Shown one piece after another: positions 24,770 through 33,092 of a stretch of DNA of 45,697 nucleotides. Both the position numbers and the translations under genes were made by a program. Each line of letters opens with the position of its first letter. Position 1 is the first letter of the stretch. Origin of the DNA: an uncultured Prevotella sp. (lineage in GTDB: Bacteria > Bacteroidota > Bacteroidia > Bacteroidales > Bacteroidaceae); the NCBI GenBank assembly GCA_946624005.1, contig CAMORS010000014.1, forward strand, positions 1-45,697, in the 5' to 3' direction. The notes under the pieces are model-generated. The model was given only the letters and a program-made list of their open reading frames with translations, was not told the origin of the DNA and searched no databases.

Positions 24770-25387
24770 ATGAAGAAAGAGCTGCCTCCAATCATACAGG
24801 TGGGCGACGTGTTGCTCTCGCCCGACATCATCACCGAGCGGTTTTGTTGCGACCTGACAGTGTGCAAGGGACGCTGTTGCATCGAGGGCGATGCCGGCGC
24901 ACCTGTCGCTCTCGACGAAATCATGGAGATAGAAAACATGCTGGACACCGTCTGGAGCGACCTCTCGGCATCGGCTCAGGCCGTCGTCGACCATCAAGGC
25001 GTAGCCTATACCGACCGTGAGGGCGACCTCGTGACCAGCATCGTGGGCGGAAAGGATTGTGTGTTCACCTGCTATGGCGACATCGAGGTGGAGGGACAGA
25101 CCGTCGCCGACTGTTGTCTGTGTGCCTTGGAGAGGACTTGCCGACAAGGAAAATCGCGCTTCTGCAAACCCATCAGTTGCGCTCTTTACCCCATCCGTGC
25201 CAAGGTCTTCAGCAACGGCACCGTCGGACTGAACTATCACCGTTGGGACATCTGCCAATGTGGGCGCGACAAAGGCCGGCAGCTCGACCTGCCGCTCTAC
25301 CGCTTCCTTGAAGGACCGCTCGTGAAGCGTTTCGGACAAACATGGTACGACGAACTCTGCAACATCGCCGCACAGCTCGCACCTTAG
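24770..25387 (+). CDS. DUF3109 cysteine-rich protein
   Basis: The ATG at 24770 gives 205 residues starting MKKELPPIIQVGDVLLS; the longer frame overlaps the lipoprotein gene and is not credible. It is rich in cysteine, with motifs FCCDLTVCKGRCCIEGDAGAP (broken here only by description), DCCLCALERTC, SRFCKPISCALYPI and WDICQCGRDKG. This fits DUF3109, a conserved Bacteroidota family resembling Cys-cluster (YkgJ/CxxCxxCC-like) proteins thought to bind metal; biochemical function is unknown. It lies in a plus-strand unit with xerD and the Big_5 lipoprotein and converges with the AraC regulator 27 nt away. Confidence 0.85.
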   Translation: MKKELPPIIQVGDVLLSPDIITERFCCDLTVCKGRCCIEGDAGAPVALDEIMEIENMLDTVWSDLSASAQAVVDHQGVAYTDREGDLVTSIVGGKDCVFTCYGDIEVEGQTVADCCLCALERTCRQGKSRFCKPISCALYPIRAKVFSNGTVGLNYHRWDICQCGRDKGRQLDLPLYRFLEGPLVKRFGQTWYDELCNIAAQLAP

Positions 25388-25414
25388 CTTGCACACCGAC
25401 CGCCCGCTGCCGTG

Positions 25415-26320
25415 CTATTCCTTCGAGCCATCCTGCCCGATACGGTATCTGCGGGGGCTCACCCCAACGTGTTCCTTGAAATACTTGCCAAGGAACGACT
25501 GGTTGGGGAATTTCATCTTCTTCGAAATCTCCTTCACCGTCAGCGACGAATTCTTCAGCAACAGGCGCAGCTCCAGCACTACGTAGTTGTCTATCCACTC
25601 GTTGGGCGTGCGCTTGCTGGCCTGCTTCACCATCTCAGAGAGATACTTCGGCGAGATGTTCAGCTGCTCGGCATACCACGAGACGCGCCGCTCTTCGCGG
25701 AAATGCTTTTCGACAAGGGTCAGGAAGTTGGTGAACAGAATCTCTGCCCTCGTGCCGTGCGGTATGTCGATGTTCTGTTCTTGCTGCAAACGATAGATGG
25801 ATTCGCTCAGGTCGTAGATCAATGTCGTGAAGAGCGACCGTACCACGTCCGTGCGGAAGTGGTGCGACTCTTGTTCTACCTTTTCTTTGATGAGATGGAA
25901 ATACGTCTGGAAGGCCTCCGCCTCTTTCTCCGTGAGGTGAAACACCGGATGGGTGCGGGAGAAGAGATAGATGGCCGACAGGTCGCGAACGCCTTTCACC
26001 ACCTCGTTGAAGAAATCGACAGATACAAAATATCCTACGCCGGCAAGGTCGGGACTCACCATGTAGTTGTCCATCACCTGACCGTCGTTGACGATGATGG
26101 CATCGCCCGGCCTCACCTCATATTTCTTGGTGTCCACAGTATACTGTGCTTTCCCTTTCAGACACAAGCCAAGGATCACACAGTTGGTACGACGGGGCAC
26201 CACAGGCAGCGGCACTAACGAGAGATTGTCGATGAGCATAATCTTGTCGTCGATATGACTGCCGCCGTACACCTTGCAGGCCTCGGCTATCGTCAGTTCT
26301 ACCATTCTTATATTCTCCAT
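25415..26320 (-). CDS. AraC-family transcriptional regulator
   Basis: The 301-residue protein has an N-terminal cupin-like sensor domain (about 35-170: PVVPRRTNCVILGLCLKGKA, YEVRPGDAIIVNDGQV) and a C-terminal AraC double HTH (about 205-295): RVSWYAEQLNISPKYLSEMV, then LTVKEISKKMKFPNQSFLGK and FKEHVGVSPRRYR. A second ATG at residue 6 is possible. The ligand is unknown. It is a single minus-strand gene with its own promoter (26382-26413) and 1.3 kb of repeat-rich DNA upstream. Confidence 0.9.
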   Translation of the reverse strand: MENIRMVELTIAEACKVYGGSHIDDKIMLIDNLSLVPLPVVPRRTNCVILGLCLKGKAQYTVDTKKYEVRPGDAIIVNDGQVMDNYMVSPDLAGVGYFVSVDFFNEVVKGVRDLSAIYLFSRTHPVFHLTEKEAEAFQTYFHLIKEKVEQESHHFRTDVVRSLFTTLIYDLSESIYRLQQEQNIDIPHGTRAEILFTNFLTLVEKHFREERRVSWYAEQLNISPKYLSEMVKQASKRTPNEWIDNYVVLELRLLLKNSSLTVKEISKKMKFPNQSFLGKYFKEHVGVSPRRYRIGQDGSKE

Positions 26321-26381
26321 AGTCGTAATAATGATTCATGCCTCGATAGGCAAAAGTGATACTTGTTGTTTGTTTTCGGTG

Positions 26382-26413
26382 CAAAGATAAACAATTTTTC
26401 GGGAAAAGCGAAA
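26382..26413 (-). promoter_or_regulatory. Promoter of the AraC gene
   Basis: On the minus strand TTTC (plus 26410-26413, one mismatch), a 20-nt spacer and TATCTTTG (plus 26382-26389). The start would lie about 55 nt ahead of the ATG. Confidence 0.55.
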
Positions 26414-26523
26414 GAAATAATGAAAAAAAATAGTGCATTTTGCTGAAAAATATTTGCTTTGCCAACAGAAAGCCATCTCCACGGCCTTTTTAACGCCGAA
26501 AACATGAACTACACGGAAGCCAT

Positions 26524-26633
26524 CTCTGACCTGCTCAGGGATGGTTGCTGACCTTGTCAGGGATGGTCTCTGACCTGCTCAGAAACCATCTGTGACGAGC
26601 TCAGAAGACATCTGCGACACGTGAGCAGACTAT
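26524..26633. repeat. 22-nt tandem array A, five units
   Basis: Five contiguous 22-nt units (26524, 26546, 26568, 26590, 26612) share CTSTGACC...TCAG. Each contains a dyad such as TCTGACCTGCTCAGA, and the unit joints form a second dyad such as CAGAAACCATCTG. There are no spacers, so it is not a CRISPR array. Confidence 0.75.
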
Positions 26634-26920
26634 CCCTGGGAGATGATCTGCGCCCACAGAAAAAGTTTTGCAAAAGATAGGGCGACACCTCACCAAAATG
26701 CGCTGAATCGCCCTGTTTATCGGCCTTCCAGATGGTGAGGTGGCCGCGAAACACCTCACCAGAGACCTCACCAGAGCCCCCACCATTCATTGCTCCCTAT
26801 GCGCTGTTGCGATGCTGGGAAAGGCTATGGGTAGGCGAGCATAGCTCGGGCGCTCGGCCCTTCGGACGCTTTGCTTGCAAAGAATGGCGTCGCCTCCTAC
26901 CCATTGCGCTAATGTAGGAG

Positions 26921-26990
26921 GTCACGCTTCCCAGCGTGACACCTGCCACGTGTGCCTCTTGTGTGCTGTTGCGACGCTAGGAAGCGTCGC
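26921..26990. repeat. Pair of related 8-bp-stem hairpins
   Basis: GTCACGCT-TCCC-AGCGTGAC (26921-26940) and GCGACGCT-AGGA-AGCGTCGC (26971-26990). The differences between the two left arms are matched by compensating changes in the right arms. Similar flanks (CTCCTAC, GTGTGCYTCTT, GCTGTTGCG) surround both copies. Confidence 0.7.
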
Positions 26991-27056
26991 CTCCTACGTG
27001 TGCTTCTTATGCGCTGTTGCGTACCATCCAGATGGTGAGGTGTGTGGTGAGATGTG

Positions 27057-27085
27057 TGGTGAGGTGTTTCGCGAACACCTCACCA
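27057..27085. repeat. 12-bp perfect palindromic hairpin
   Basis: TGGTGAGGTGTT, loop TCGCG, AACACCTCACCA. It contains the same GGTGAGGTGTT core found at the edges of the MITE-like segment. Between 27134 and 27284 I see only one more GCGTCGCCTCC fragment and the small palindrome TCCAACGTTGGA. Confidence 0.7.
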
Positions 27086-27284
27086 TCCGAAACCCGCATA
27101 GATAAAGGGATTGGAGGCATTTTGGTGAGGTGTTGAGCTTTTTGGGTGCAAACAATCATGAGAAGCGTCGCCTCCAACGTTGGAGCATGGGCGGCAGTGT
27201 TTTGCCATAAAGCGTCCCGTGCGAGTCACGCCAATTGATTTATGTCAAAAAATCGGATAGAATCAGAAAAAACATGTTCAGAAA

Positions 27285-27317
27285 TTTGGTATATGTTGTA
27301 GATAATCACTAACTTTG
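27285..27317 (+). promoter_or_regulatory. Consensus promoter without a clear gene
   Basis: TTTG (27285-27288), a 21-nt spacer and TAACTTTG (27310-27317). Transcription would start near 27324 with a small hairpin GTGTT...AACAC (27322-27337) at the 5' end. Confidence 0.65.
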
Positions 27318-27323
27318 CACCGT

Positions 27324-27480
27324 GTTTGAGAGAACACTCATTCGTTTAAGTTTTCATAGGTTAGTAGTTTGATAGATTTAAGGTAAAGATTATGTTATTA
27401 GTTTTTCAGGAGGCCGAAGTGAGTGATTCATATCGTCCTCTATTTTTTTGTGATAACACGAGCCTGCCAGAATAAACTTA
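27324..27480 (+). ncRNA. Candidate leader or small RNA with a 27-codon ORF
   Basis: Downstream of a consensus promoter lies about 150 nt with non-repetitive sequence. It holds a 27-codon ORF (27392-27475, MLLVFQEAEVSDSYRPLFFC and so on) preceded by AAGG, and a possible stem between GGAGG (27409-27413) and CCTC (near 27437) followed by T7. It could be a leader, a small RNA or a small-protein gene. I do not recognise the family; the next clear gene starts at 27682. Confidence 0.3.
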
Positions 27481-27649
27481 CGTAAAGAAAATCCACTGTC
27501 GCGTTCCGCTTCACTCCCTCGTTCGTTTTTTTTCTTGTTTGTCGCCATAAGTGACGGAAAAAATCTAAACAGAACTTAAAAAATAGCTTTGTATTCAATA
27601 ATTTACATAATAAAGTTTGAAAAAGTCACGCTATTTGCGGATTTCTGCT

Positions 27650-27657
27650 TAAATTTG
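27650..27657 (+). promoter_or_regulatory. -7 box ahead of the DUF6242 gene
   Basis: TAAATTTG lies 25 nt before the ATG at 27682. TTTG copies upstream (27616, 27634) are not at the usual 20-21 nt spacing, so the -33 box is unclear. Confidence 0.4.
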
Positions 27658-27681
27658 CAAGCTAAAAATAAAATCGCACAC

Positions 27682-28779
27682 ATGAAGAGATTATCAATGC
27701 CCCTCGTCCTTATGCTCGCCACAGCACTGCTCTGCGCATCGTGCTTAGGCAGCAGCGAAGAGGAGTACACCTATTACGACGACACAGCCATTACGGCCTT
27801 CTCGCTTGGCACGCTCAACAGATATACCTATGTGACGAAGAGCGATGGCACGGACAGTATCGCCAAGACTACCGTCACAGGCAGCAACTATAAGTTCTAC
27901 ATCGACCAGCAGCAGCGACGCATCTACAATCCCGACTCGCTGCCCGTTGGAACGGATGCCGAGAAGGTTGTGTGCACCATAACAGCCAAGAATGCGGGCA
28001 CGGTGCTGCTGAAGCATCCCGACAAAGACTCGGTGGCGTATTATACATCGACGGACAGCATCGACTTCACGCGTCCGCGTACGCTCATCGTCTATTCGCA
28101 GAGTGGCCGAACCTTCCGCGAATATACCGTCAATGTCAATGTCCATCAGCAGGAGGCCGACGAGATGGTCTGGGACACTCGGTCGGCCGACGAGGCGACC
28201 ACAGCATGGCAACAATATGGCCAACCGCTGCTGAGCCTCATACCCGACTGGAGCCAGGAACAGCTCGACAGCGATGCTGCACTGCTCCCTACAGAGGATG
28301 TCAGTGCCTGCCGCTACACGCTGCGGACGAATGCCGACGTGGAGCGTATCGTCGTCGTGGGCAACCGCAGCCTTACCGACTTCCCCGACGACTCGCTGGC
28401 CGTGGTGTGGAGCAAGCTGGTGGAGAACGACGAGCATAGCCACGACCACCAGTGGATATACCTCTCTACAACGGGCAACCGCTTCCCGCTGCCACGCATG
28501 AAGAGCCTCACCGTGGCCTACTACGACGACTGTCTTCTGGCCACCGGACTGCTCGACGATGGCACGGTAAGTCCTATCTATGTCAGTCGCGACGGCGGCA
28601 ACGTGTGGAGAAAGGACGACAACTATCCCTTGCCCAGCAACATCAACGGTTCTGATAACGAAAACCTTACACCCTACGAGAGCGTCAAGCTTTTTGCCGA
28701 CGACGACAACCGACTGTGGATTGTTGTCAACGACCAGGCGGCATGGTGCGGACGCATCAACAGGTTAGGGTGGAAATAA
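27682..28779 (+). CDS. DUF6242-like lipoprotein
   Basis: The ATG at 27682 gives 365 residues with the lipobox LLCASCLGSS; a longer frame from 27589 runs through AT-rich leader sequence. The N-terminal half has two beta modules (ITAFSLGTLNRYTYV, then TLIVYSQSGRTFREYTVNVNV), and the C-terminal half has propeller-like strands (VYYDDCLLATGLLDDGTV is approximated by VAYYDDCLLATGLLDDG and YVSRDGGNVWRKDDNYPLP). This matches the DUF6242 type found in Prevotella and Bacteroides, function unknown. It stands 19 nt before porG, so it may be co-transcribed with the T9SS and BAM genes. Confidence 0.78.
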   Translation: MKRLSMPLVLMLATALLCASCLGSSEEEYTYYDDTAITAFSLGTLNRYTYVTKSDGTDSIAKTTVTGSNYKFYIDQQQRRIYNPDSLPVGTDAEKVVCTITAKNAGTVLLKHPDKDSVAYYTSTDSIDFTRPRTLIVYSQSGRTFREYTVNVNVHQQEADEMVWDTRSADEATTAWQQYGQPLLSLIPDWSQEQLDSDAALLPTEDVSACRYTLRTNADVERIVVVGNRSLTDFPDDSLAVVWSKLVENDEHSHDHQWIYLSTTGNRFPLPRMKSLTVAYYDDCLLATGLLDDGTVSPIYVSRDGGNVWRKDDNYPLPSNINGSDNENLTPYESVKLFADDDNRLWIVVNDQAAWCGRINRLGWK

Positions 28780-28798
28780 AAAAACGACAGCTTAGCGT

Positions 28799-29542
28799 AT
28801 GAAGTGGTTTGAGAGCATCTCCAGCAAAGACAGCCGGTCCTCCTCACGTCGAGGGGGACGGAGTGTGTGGGGGTTGCTCCTGCTCTTCATGCTCTCAGCA
28901 CCCGTCCCCACTCTCGCCCAGGCCGACGAAGAATATCTCTTAGAGGTGGGTGGCGGCATAGGTGCCGTCAGCTATTTAGGCGACTTCAACGGCTCCATCA
29001 GCGGCAACATGCAGCCCCTGGCGACAGCATTGCTCAGGAGGGTTCTCAATCCGTATATGGGCGTCACGGCAACCGTCTCCTACGGACAGCTCAAAGGCAG
29101 CTACAAGTCGGCCGACACGTTCTATCCCGACTATCAGGGACAGACCTACTCGTTCAGCAACCCACTGGTAGACCTCTCCCTGCGCTACGAGTACAACTTC
29201 TGGCCATACGGAACGGGGCGCGACTACCGGGGAGCCAAACGACTGACACCCTTCGTCTTCGGCGGTCTGGGAGGTACTTATACCAACACGACGGGCACCG
29301 TCTTGGCCACCAACCTGCTGCTCGGTGCCGGTGTGAAATACAAGGCAGCCAAGCGGCTGAATGTTGCGCTGGAATGGGGCATACACTTCACGACAAGCGA
29401 CAAGCTCGACGGGGCGGAAGACCCCTATTATATAAAAAGTACGGGCGCGTTTAAGAACAAAGACTGCTATTCGGCCCTACAGCTCACGCTCACTTACAGC
29501 TTCCTGGCCAAGTGCCGCACCTGTCACAACGAGGACGAGTGA
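28799..29542 (+). CDS. porG: T9SS outer-membrane protein PorG (DUF6089 type)
   Basis: The 247-residue protein has a signal peptide preceded by a long Ser/Arg-rich start ([20 protein letters not shown]) and ending near TLAQADEEY. The rest is a small beta barrel: [70 protein letters not shown] and [14 protein letters not shown]. Its place directly before uppS, bamA and ompH genes matches P. gingivalis PG0189 (PorG), which supports the type IX translocon at the outer membrane together with the PorK/PorN ring. Identification rests on synteny and fold pattern. A second methionine closer to the hydrophobic core is absent, so the long n-region seems real. Confidence 0.75.
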   Translation: MKWFESISSKDSRSSSRRGGRSVWGLLLLFMLSAPVPTLAQADEEYLLEVGGGIGAVSYLGDFNGSISGNMQPLATALLRRVLNPYMGVTATVSYGQLKGSYKSADTFYPDYQGQTYSFSNPLVDLSLRYEYNFWPYGTGRDYRGAKRLTPFVFGGLGGTYTNTTGTVLATNLLLGAGVKYKAAKRLNVALEWGIHFTTSDKLDGAEDPYYIKSTGAFKNKDCYSALQLTLTYSFLAKCRTCHNEDE

Positions 29543-29553
29543 GGAGTTGCATC

Positions 29554-29588
29554 AATATTATGCATTAAGAATTATGAATTATGAATTA
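29554..29588. repeat. Heptad array carrying the uppS start
   Basis: Units CAATATT, ATGCATT, AAGAATT, ATGAATT, ATGAATT run into uppS. The ATG at 29574 reads MNYEL and into the gene. ATGs at 29560 and 29581 run into stops after two codons. Confidence 0.75.
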
Positions 29589-30317
29589 GATAAAATTCCC
29601 AAGCACATCGCCATCATCATGGATGGTAATGGACGCTGGGCAACACAGAGAGGAAAAGACCGCAGCTTCGGCCATCAGGCCGGGGTGGAGTCGGTGCACA
29701 AGATTACGTCGGAGTGTACCCGATTAGGGGTAAAGTGGCTCACACTCTACACCTTCTCGACAGAAAACTGGAACCGCCCCATCGAGGAGGTACAGGCACT
29801 GATGGGACTGCTCATGACATCGCTCGAAGAGGAAATCTTCATGAAGAACAACGTGCGCCTGCAGGTCATCGGCGACATGCAGCGCGTGCCGAAGGATGTC
29901 AGGGAGAAGATAGAGGAGACCATCGAGCATACGGCGAAGAACGACTCCATGACGCTCGTCATCGCGCTGAGCTATTCGTCGAAGTGGGAGCTGACTAAGG
30001 CTGTCAAGAATATCGTCGGTGATGTGCAGCAGGGAAAGCTCACCGTCAATGATATCAACGAGGACCTCATCAATACGTACCTCGAAACGGCTCACATGCC
30101 CGACCCCGACCTGCTTATCCGCACCGGCGGCGAACTGCGCATCTCCAACTACCTGCTCTGGCAGATAGCCTATTCCGAACTCTACTTCTGCGACACCTAC
30201 TGGCCCGACTTCGACGAGGAATGTCTGCACAAGGCCATCGAGAGCTACCAGAACCGTCAGCGCCGCTTCGGAAAGACGGAGGCCCAGATAGAACAGGAAC
30301 TGCGCATCAAAGGATAA
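29574..30317 (+). CDS. uppS: Undecaprenyl diphosphate synthase
   Basis: The ATG at 29574 gives 247 residues; an upstream TTG at 29547 only adds repeat-encoded sequence. Cis-prenyltransferase signatures are present: [20 protein letters not shown] with the catalytic Asp, [49 protein letters not shown] and [14 protein letters not shown]. It makes the C55 lipid carrier for peptidoglycan and surface glycans in the cytoplasm. The first five residues, MNYEL, come from a heptanucleotide array. bamA follows 44 nt downstream. Confidence 0.95.
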   Translation: MNYELDKIPKHIAIIMDGNGRWATQRGKDRSFGHQAGVESVHKITSECTRLGVKWLTLYTFSTENWNRPIEEVQALMGLLMTSLEEEIFMKNNVRLQVIGDMQRVPKDVREKIEETIEHTAKNDSMTLVIALSYSSKWELTKAVKNIVGDVQQGKLTVNDINEDLINTYLETAHMPDPDLLIRTGGELRISNYLLWQIAYSELYFCDTYWPDFDEECLHKAIESYQNRQRRFGKTEAQIEQELRIKG

Positions 30318-30361
30318 CACCCATCGGCGGACCGAACCGCCTATCAGTGAAAAGTCAGAAA

Positions 30362-33037
30362 ATGAAAAAACTCAATCATATCGTCCTGATGGCTCTTTGC
30401 CTTGTGGGAATGAAGGCTGCAGCACAGGAAAAAATCGTCAACCCCGACATATCGTATGCCGGAACACCGCGGACATGCACCGTGGCAGGCATCAACGTGA
30501 GTGGTGTGGATGGCTACGAAGACTATGTGCTTGCCGGCATCTCCGGACTCACCGTCGGGCAGCAGATCACCGTGCCGGGAAATGAGATTACCGATGCCGT
30601 GAAGCGATATTGGAAACACGGACTCTTCTCGAAGGTTTCCATCGCTGCCGACTCGCTCATCGGCGACAAGATCTACCTGCACATCTATCTGGCTTCGCGA
30701 CCACGCGTGTCGACCATCAACTACAGCGGGCTGAAGAAGTCGGAACGAGAGGACATGGAGGCCAAGCTCGGACTGCTCAAGGGCAGCCAGATAACGCCCA
30801 ACATGATCGACCGCGCCAAGATCCTGGCCAAGAAATACTTTGAGGACAAGGGATTCAAGAACGCTGAAATCATCATCACGCAGCGCGACGACGTGGCCAA
30901 CAAGAACCAGGTCATCCTCGACATCGACATCGACAAGAAGCAGAAGATGAAGGTGCGGCAGATTATCATCGAGGGCAACAAGGCGCTGAAAGACTCTAAG
31001 ATCAAGGGCGGATTCCTCAAGAAGGGTGCCTTCGCCAAGACGCACGAGGCTGGCAAGCTCTCCACCTTCCTCAAAGCCAAGAAGTTCACACCCGAACGCT
31101 GGAAGGAAGACAAGCAGAAACTCATTGAGAAATACAACGAATACGGCTATCGCGATGCCGTCATCCTCGAAGACAGCGTATGGAACGTCGACGACAAGCA
31201 CGTCAGCGTCTACATCAAGGTGGAGGAAGGAACGAAATACTACCTGCGCGACATCCGATGGGTGGGCAACACCGTCTATCCCACCGACCAGCTGAGCCGC
31301 GTGCTCGGTATGAACAAGGGCGATGTCTACAACCAGAAGCTCATGGAGAAACGACTCTCGCAAGACGACGACGCTGTGGGCAACATGTACTGGAACAACG
31401 GTTACCTCTTCTACAGCCTGCAGCCGACGGAGGTGAACATCGTGGGCGACAGTATCGACCTCGAGATGCGCATCCAGGAGGGACCGCAGGCGCACATCAG
31501 CCATGTACGCATCATGGGCAACGACCGTCTCTACGAGAATGTCATCCGACGCGAGTTGCACACCAAGCCTGGCGACCTCTTCTCGAAAGAGGCACTGCAG
31601 CGCTCACAGCGCGAGCTGGCTTCGATGGGACACTTCGACCCCGAAAAGGTCATCCCCGAGCCAAAGCCTAACTACGAAGACGGAACGGTGGACATTGACT
31701 GGAACCTCGTGCCAAAGTCGAACGACCAGGTAGAGCTCTCCCTCGGATGGGGACAGACGGGTGTCATCGCCCGCATCGGACTGAAGCTGAACAACTTCTC
31801 CATGGCCAACCTCTTCAATAAGAACAAGGAGCATCGTGGCATCATGCCCATTGGCGATGGCGAGGTGTTGTCGCTCGGCGTACAGTCGAACGGACGCTAC
31901 TACACCTCGGGCAACATCTCCTACTCGACAGGATGGTTCGGAGGCAAACGACCCATACAGCTCTCCGTGGGTGCTTTCTACTCGAAGCAGAGCGACGTCA
32001 GCAGCAACTATTACAACCAGGCCTACATGAACAATATGTACAGCTATATGTACGGCTACGGCAACTATGGCTACGGCTATGGCTACAACAACTACGAGAA
32101 CTTCTACGACCCCGACAAGAACATCCGCGTCTTCGGTGCAAGCATCGGTTGGGGTAAACGTCTGCGCTGGCCCGACGACTACTTCTCGCTGGGCATGGAG
32201 CTGGGCTATACACGCTATATGCTGCGCAACTGGACCTACTATGGCCTGATTAGCAACGGCAACATGAACAACCTCAACTTCGGTATCACGCTCTCCAGAA
32301 CATCGACCGACAACCAGCTCTTCCCGCGTCGTGGCTCTGAGTTCATGGCTTCCGTATCGCTCACTCCGCCATGGTCGCTCTGGGATGGCAAGGACTACAA
32401 GAACCTGGCCACCGACAGCAAGGCTTCCGACTACGACCGGCAGCAGCAGGAGAAGTATCGCTGGATAGAATACCACAAGTGGAAGTTTAAGAGCCGCACC
32501 TTCACAGCGCTGACCAACGGAGCGAAGTGTCTCGTCCTGATGACACGCGTCGAGATGGGTATCATCGGTTCGTACAACAAGTACAAGAAGTCGCCCTTCG
32601 AGACCTACTATGTCGGTGGCGACGGCATGAGCGGCTATTCCATGGGCTATTCCGAGGAGACCATCGGACTGCGCGGCTACGACAACGGCTCTATCTCGCA
32701 GAATGCTGTCTACAGTTCCACCGTCAGCTCCTACGATGTGTCGTACAATGCCTATGCCTACGACCGCTTTTCGCTCGAAGTCCGCTATCCCTTCATGCTG
32801 GGCAACACCACCATCTACGGACTCACCTTCGCCGAGGCTGGTAATGCCTGGACCGACCCGAAAAAGTTCAATCCCTTCGACATGAAACGCTCGGCCGGTG
32901 TCGGTGTGCGCATCTTCCTCCCCATGGTAGGTATGATGGGTATCGACTGGGCATACGGCTTCGACAAGGTCTACAACGGCAGCGAATATCGGAAGGGCGG
33001 CAGCAACTTCCACTTCGTTCTCGGACAGGAGTTCTAA
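30362..33037 (+). CDS. bamA: Outer-membrane assembly factor BamA (Omp85)
   Basis: The ATG at 30362 gives 891 residues with signal peptide MKKLNHIVLMALCLVGMKAAA; the longer frame overlaps uppS out of frame. POTRA domains follow (about 40-480), for example RPRVSTINYSGLKKSERED, KMKVRQIIIEGNKALKDSKI, YLRDIRWVGNTVYPTDQLSR and AHISHVRIMGNDRLYENVIR. The C-terminal barrel (about 490-891) ends in GSNFHFVLGQEF with a terminal Phe. It folds and inserts outer-membrane beta barrels. A Tyr/Gly/Asn-rich loop (about residues 555-580, MYGYGNYGYGYGYNNYENFY) follows an early barrel strand and is probably surface exposed. Skp-type chaperone genes follow, as in P. gingivalis. Confidence 0.95.
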   Translation: MKKLNHIVLMALCLVGMKAAAQEKIVNPDISYAGTPRTCTVAGINVSGVDGYEDYVLAGISGLTVGQQITVPGNEITDAVKRYWKHGLFSKVSIAADSLIGDKIYLHIYLASRPRVSTINYSGLKKSEREDMEAKLGLLKGSQITPNMIDRAKILAKKYFEDKGFKNAEIIITQRDDVANKNQVILDIDIDKKQKMKVRQIIIEGNKALKDSKIKGGFLKKGAFAKTHEAGKLSTFLKAKKFTPERWKEDKQKLIEKYNEYGYRDAVILEDSVWNVDDKHVSVYIKVEEGTKYYLRDIRWVGNTVYPTDQLSRVLGMNKGDVYNQKLMEKRLSQDDDAVGNMYWNNGYLFYSLQPTEVNIVGDSIDLEMRIQEGPQAHISHVRIMGNDRLYENVIRRELHTKPGDLFSKEALQRSQRELASMGHFDPEKVIPEPKPNYEDGTVDIDWNLVPKSNDQVELSLGWGQTGVIARIGLKLNNFSMANLFNKNKEHRGIMPIGDGEVLSLGVQSNGRYYTSGNISYSTGWFGGKRPIQLSVGAFYSKQSDVSSNYYNQAYMNNMYSYMYGYGNYGYGYGYNNYENFYDPDKNIRVFGASIGWGKRLRWPDDYFSLGMELGYTRYMLRNWTYYGLISNGNMNNLNFGITLSRTSTDNQLFPRRGSEFMASVSLTPPWSLWDGKDYKNLATDSKASDYDRQQQEKYRWIEYHKWKFKSRTFTALTNGAKCLVLMTRVEMGIIGSYNKYKKSPFETYYVGGDGMSGYSMGYSEETIGLRGYDNGSISQNAVYSSTVSSYDVSYNAYAYDRFSLEVRYPFMLGNTTIYGLTFAEAGNAWTDPKKFNPFDMKRSAGVGVRIFLPMVGMMGIDWAYGFDKVYNGSEYRKGGSNFHFVLGQEF

Positions 33038-33092
33038 ACCTTCTGCTTGCCGCTACGTCATAACAACAAAACCCCTAAAAAAGAAAAAGATA

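Larger units (their letters stand above)
26685..27133. repeat. Possible MITE-like segment with 17-nt inverted ends
   Basis: ACACCTCACCAAAATGC (26685-26701) recurs perfectly inverted at 27117-27133. Inside are two copies of CCAGATGGTGAGGTG (near 26728 and 27027) and several further CACCTCACC/GGTGAGGTG elements. There is no credible ORF or transposase, and no clear target duplication at the borders. Confidence 0.4.

Noticed and set aside
26524..26633. CRISPR-like regular repeats
   Set aside because: Units are contiguous with no spacers, and no cas genes are present; it is a simple 22-nt tandem array.
26557..27105. Short ORFs in the repeat island
   Set aside because: They run through hairpins and repeats in both strands and show no coding character.
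30344..33013. Long minus-strand frames (405 and 469 residues) opposite bamA
   Set aside because: They are antisense shadows of bamA with Val/Asp-rich composition and no family pattern.
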